Assembly (NCBI GenBank): GCA_021796315.1
Contig: JAJYOH010000250.1
Span: forward strand, 1 to 8,335
Length of the DNA stretch: 8,335 nucleotides
Direction: 5' to 3'
From: Chloroflexota bacterium
GTDB lineage: Bacteria > Chloroflexota > Anaerolineae > Anaerolineales > Villigracilaceae
Positions 6,090 to 8,335 of the stretch are shown piece by piece (within the stretch, counting starts at the first letter, position 1; every line of letters starts with the position of its first letter). Under the pieces are notes generated by a model, which saw only the letters and a program-made list of their open reading frames with translations, was not told the origin of the DNA and did not search any database. The position numbers and the translations under genes were made by a program.

Positions 6090-8255
6090 TTAGGCCTTCT
6101 TTACCGTTACAAATGTTTGACTAAGGGCCTGGCCGCCGCTGATCGGATCGGTATATGTGACGTGCAAGTCTGATGAGCTGGACCCAATTCCATAGGCTGT
6201 GGTCAAGCCTTTCGAAAGGTGGCCGAAGCCGGGGGTCATATAGACGCAATCCGGACGAATTGCCTGGGTGGCCTGCAGCTTGATGTGAATCTGGCCGACA
6301 TTGCTGGTCACTTCAACCATGTCGCCATCTTTCAAGCCCTGAGAGGCCGCGGTCTTGGCATTTATCCATAAGCCTGGAACATCATCATATTTATGCAACA
6401 ACTGGTTGTTCTGTGTGCCGAACTGTGTCTGGCGGGCATCTTTACCGGTCAGCAGATAGAATTGGCCGGACTTGGGCGCGGGCGGCTCTTCCCATTTAGG
6501 GACACCGTCGAAACCGGCTTTGTCGAGTGTTGCAGAACTAAGCTCGATCTTTCCAGTAGGTGTGCTCCACTTGTAGATGTCGGAATTGCTTTCCGGCAAA
6601 TCCACATAGCCGCGGCTTCGAACGGCGTCCAGCGATACGCCTAATGGAGCCAACTGCTGGGTGATATAGTCTTCATCATCTTTGTACTGGAAGAAGTCGC
6701 TTAATCCCAAGCGTTCGCCGAGTTGTTTGTAAATCCACAACGCCGATTTTCCTTCGCCCTGCGTTTCGATGACCGGCTGGCGCAGAAAGGCACGGTTTCC
6801 AACTACGTTGAGTGGATCATAACGTTCCAGATATGACGCTTCGGGCAGGACAACATCCGAGAACCAGGAAGTGTCGTTCATGATGATGTCCACCGTGACG
6901 ATGAAATCCATCTTGGCGAAGGCTTCCAATGTTTTCTTGCGGTCGGGTAGTGACATGGTGGGATTCTGGCGCGAGATGAACCAGCCGTGTGCGGCATAAG
7001 GATCCTGGGCCACAATTGAGTCTCGCATTTGCTGGAAGACGCCGATCTTGAGCGGAACGAATGGATACTTCCACGGCACGCCGTCCAGGCGCAAGGCAGA
7101 AACGCGCGGATAAGCTGGCTGGGTGGGAGCGCCCAATCCGGCGCCTTCGCTTCCAGCCGGAAACATTGTAGTATTCCAGTTACCGACCAAGGCATTTAAA
7201 ATGGCAATGGCGCGTTCGGTTTGGAATGAATTAACAAAATTCGAGGTACGCCACCCGTTGTGGGCCAGCGCGGAAGACGCGGCCGCGGCAAACTCGCGCG
7301 CAATGCGGCGGATGGTATCCGCCGGGATTTCGGTAAGCCCCGCCGCCCATTCAGGTGTGTACTGTTTGACGCTGTTCGCGACCTCATCGAAACCAACGGT
7401 ATATTGGTCCACGAAATAGTGGTTGTAAAGGCCTTCGGTGATGACGACATTGAGCATTGCCAGATGGAAGGCCAGGTCGGTGCCGGGGCGGATGGGCAGC
7501 CATTCGGTCGCTTTGGCGGCTGTCTTGGTGAAACGCGGATCGAGCACCACCATCTTGGCTCCACGGTCTATGGCATGGATCATCTCGCCGGTTTCCGAGT
7601 TGGAGATGGCTTCGGCCAGGTTGCGCCCGGTCATAATGATGTATTCGACTTTACTATAATCTCGGTTGGGTTCTTCCATGCCGTATGTCATTAGGTTCGA
7701 GACGATCATGGCATTGAAGCACAAGCTGCGCTGAGTCCCATAGTTGGGCGAGCCGAAAGCCTGCAACAGATTCTCGAATAGCGGCTGTGATAAGTTGTGC
7801 GTGGATGAAAAGACCATCGCCTCGGGGCCGTATTTCTGCTTGATGTCGAGCATGTTTTTGGCGACAAGGTCCAACGCTTCTTCCCAGGATGCTTTGCGGA
7901 ATTTGCCCTCGCCGCGTTTTCCCACCCGAATGAGCGGGGTCAACACACGATCAGGATCGTAAGTGTTCATCAACCCGGCCTGGCCGCGCGGACACAATTT
8001 GCCTTTGGAATGCGGATGATCGGGGTTGCCTTCCAGTTTGACGACACGGCTATCTTTGACTTTGGCGAGCAGGCCGCAGCGCCAGACGCACATTTCGCAC
8101 ATGCTCGGAATGTAGCCATCGCCGGCAGCGTTAAGTTGTCCGGCGTCACGCGCCGCCTGCGCCACCATCGGCTGAAGCATTTGTCCCACTGCTAGTGCTG
8201 CCGTTGCCGCCCCGCCAAGTTTTAGAAAGTCGCGTCGTGTTAGAATTTTTGTCAT
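6090..8255 (-). CDS. Tat-exported molybdopterin (bis-MGD) oxidoreductase, PsrA/PhsA-like
   Basis: This is the 721-residue catalytic subunit of a DMSO-reductase superfamily complex. The Tat leader is T6-R-R-D-F-L-K12 with a hydrophobic stretch to about 31 and a possible cleavage site after A-Q-A (34). C53-x2-C56-x3-C60-x27-C88 binds the proximal [4Fe-4S] cluster. C179 in S-L-C-F-N-A is the best candidate Mo ligand. It is not followed by the His of formate dehydrogenases, which argues against formate as substrate. T230-G-R-N-L-A-E and the V-L-D-P-R-F-T/P-I-R-P-G-T-D region bind the pterin, and the C-terminal molydopterin-binding domain starts near the L-L-T-G-K-D motif at about 603. The length fits thiosulfate/polysulfide reductase-type enzymes, but arsenate, tetrathionate or other oxyanion substrates cannot be excluded, nor can operation as an oxidase. 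GGAG precedes the ATG. It is the first gene of a tight three-gene unit, and a large hairpin lies in its upstream region. No dedicated chaperone gene is visible. Confidence 0.92.
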   Translation of the reverse strand: MTKILTRRDFLKLGGAATAALAVGQMLQPMVAQAARDAGQLNAAGDGYIPSMCEMCVWRCGLLAKVKDSRVVKLEGNPDHPHSKGKLCPRGQAGLMNTYDPDRVLTPLIRVGKRGEGKFRKASWEEALDLVAKNMLDIKQKYGPEAMVFSSTHNLSQPLFENLLQAFGSPNYGTQRSLCFNAMIVSNLMTYGMEEPNRDYSKVEYIIMTGRNLAEAISNSETGEMIHAIDRGAKMVVLDPRFTKTAAKATEWLPIRPGTDLAFHLAMLNVVITEGLYNHYFVDQYTVGFDEVANSVKQYTPEWAAGLTEIPADTIRRIAREFAAAASSALAHNGWRTSNFVNSFQTERAIAILNALVGNWNTTMFPAGSEGAGLGAPTQPAYPRVSALRLDGVPWKYPFVPLKIGVFQQMRDSIVAQDPYAAHGWFISRQNPTMSLPDRKKTLEAFAKMDFIVTVDIIMNDTSWFSDVVLPEASYLERYDPLNVVGNRAFLRQPVIETQGEGKSALWIYKQLGERLGLSDFFQYKDDEDYITQQLAPLGVSLDAVRSRGYVDLPESNSDIYKWSTPTGKIELSSATLDKAGFDGVPKWEEPPAPKSGQFYLLTGKDARQTQFGTQNNQLLHKYDDVPGLWINAKTAASQGLKDGDMVEVTSNVGQIHIKLQATQAIRPDCVYMTPGFGHLSKGLTTAYGIGSSSSDLHVTYTDPISGGQALSQTFVTVKKA

Positions 8256-8289
8256 AATGTACTCCAGTTACCGCTATAGTTTTGGGTGA

Positions 8290-8318
8290 TTGAGGGCTGG
8301 CTGAATGCCAGCCCTCAA
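8290..8318. other. Perfect 12-bp hairpin upstream of the molybdoenzyme operon
   Basis: TTGAGGGCTGGC (8290-8301) and GCCAGCCCTCAA (8307-8318) pair perfectly around a five-base loop. No U-run follows on either strand. It may end transcription of a gene beyond the right edge, or, if the operon promoter lies farther right, sit in the 5' leader of the molybdoenzyme message. The 34 nt between it and the ATG hold a good GGAG ribosome site but no promoter that I would call. Confidence 0.6.
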
Positions 8319-8335
8319 CATGAACTGGCGATTAG

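Noticed and set aside
7260..7694. Long plus-strand open frame of 144 codons opposite the molybdoenzyme gene, and similar frames elsewhere
   Set aside because: It lies entirely within a well-supported minus-strand gene with continuous domain matches, and its translation shows no recognisable motif. Such antisense frames are common in medium- to high-GC coding DNA.
4071..8255. Alternative complex III or Qrc complex
   Set aside because: The catalytic and Fe-S subunits are separate proteins with a complete molybdenum-site architecture, only one NrfD-type gene is present, and a Rieske/cytochrome b pair replaces the ACIII-type partner subunits.
6090..8255. Formate dehydrogenase large subunit
   Set aside because: The candidate Mo-ligand region reads L-C-F-N with no Cys/Sec-His pair and no in-frame TGA, unlike formate dehydrogenases.
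8273..8278. TATAGC as a -10 box for the molybdoenzyme operon
   Set aside because: Only a partial consensus match and no acceptable -35 at the right distance, where the sequence falls inside the hairpin. Too weak to call.

Overview
The window carries a compact, membrane-bound anaerobic-type respiratory gene cluster. All complete genes lie on the minus strand, so the cluster reads from the right edge to the left. The GC content is medium, both exported cofactor proteins have Tat-type leaders, and short palindromic repeats beginning TGTCATTGCGAG are scattered between genes. Together these suggest a free-living, menaquinone-using bacterium. Chloroflexota (Anaerolineae-like) is my best guess, but it rests on general pattern recognition and has not been proven from this sequence.

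Layout in transcription order. The first unit (8255 to 4071) encodes a Tat-exported molybdopterin (bis-MGD) oxidoreductase, a four-cluster ferredoxin-like electron-transfer subunit with a C-terminal membrane anchor, and a ten-helix NrfD/HybB-type quinone-interacting membrane subunit. The genes are tightly packed, with a 13-nt gap and then an ATGA overlap. A strong hairpin lies on each side of this unit, at 8290-8318 and 4026-4061. The second unit (4005 to about 442) encodes a fused b6/subunit-IV-like cytochrome b, a membrane-anchored c-type cytochrome with nine candidate haem sites, a Tat-exported Rieske protein and an FmdE-family zinc-ribbon protein. The far left edge holds the C-terminal half of a TauE/SafE (TSUP) permease on the plus strand, convergent with the rest.

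Likely joint function (inference). The molybdoenzyme, Fe-S subunit and NrfD form a complex that exchanges electrons between an external substrate and the menaquinone pool. Cytochrome b, Rieske protein and multihaem cytochrome c form a bc-like complex that oxidises menaquinol and passes electrons to an external acceptor. Encoding both next to each other suggests a self-contained electron-transfer chain. The substrate of the molybdoenzyme cannot be read from the sequence. A Cys-type Mo ligand is suggested, and the formate dehydrogenase active-site Cys/Sec-His pair is absent.

Non-coding structure. There are three TGTCATTGCGAG repeat units at 393-428, 1104-1192 and 1646-1717, one at each gene junction at the left end. 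A different GC-rich palindrome at 2290-2345 sits in frame inside the cytochrome c gene. A TATAAT box lies only 7 nt upstream of the cytochrome b start codon, which suggests a leaderless message. No stretch over 300 bases is without a gene. No tRNA, rRNA, CRISPR array or transposase gene was seen.
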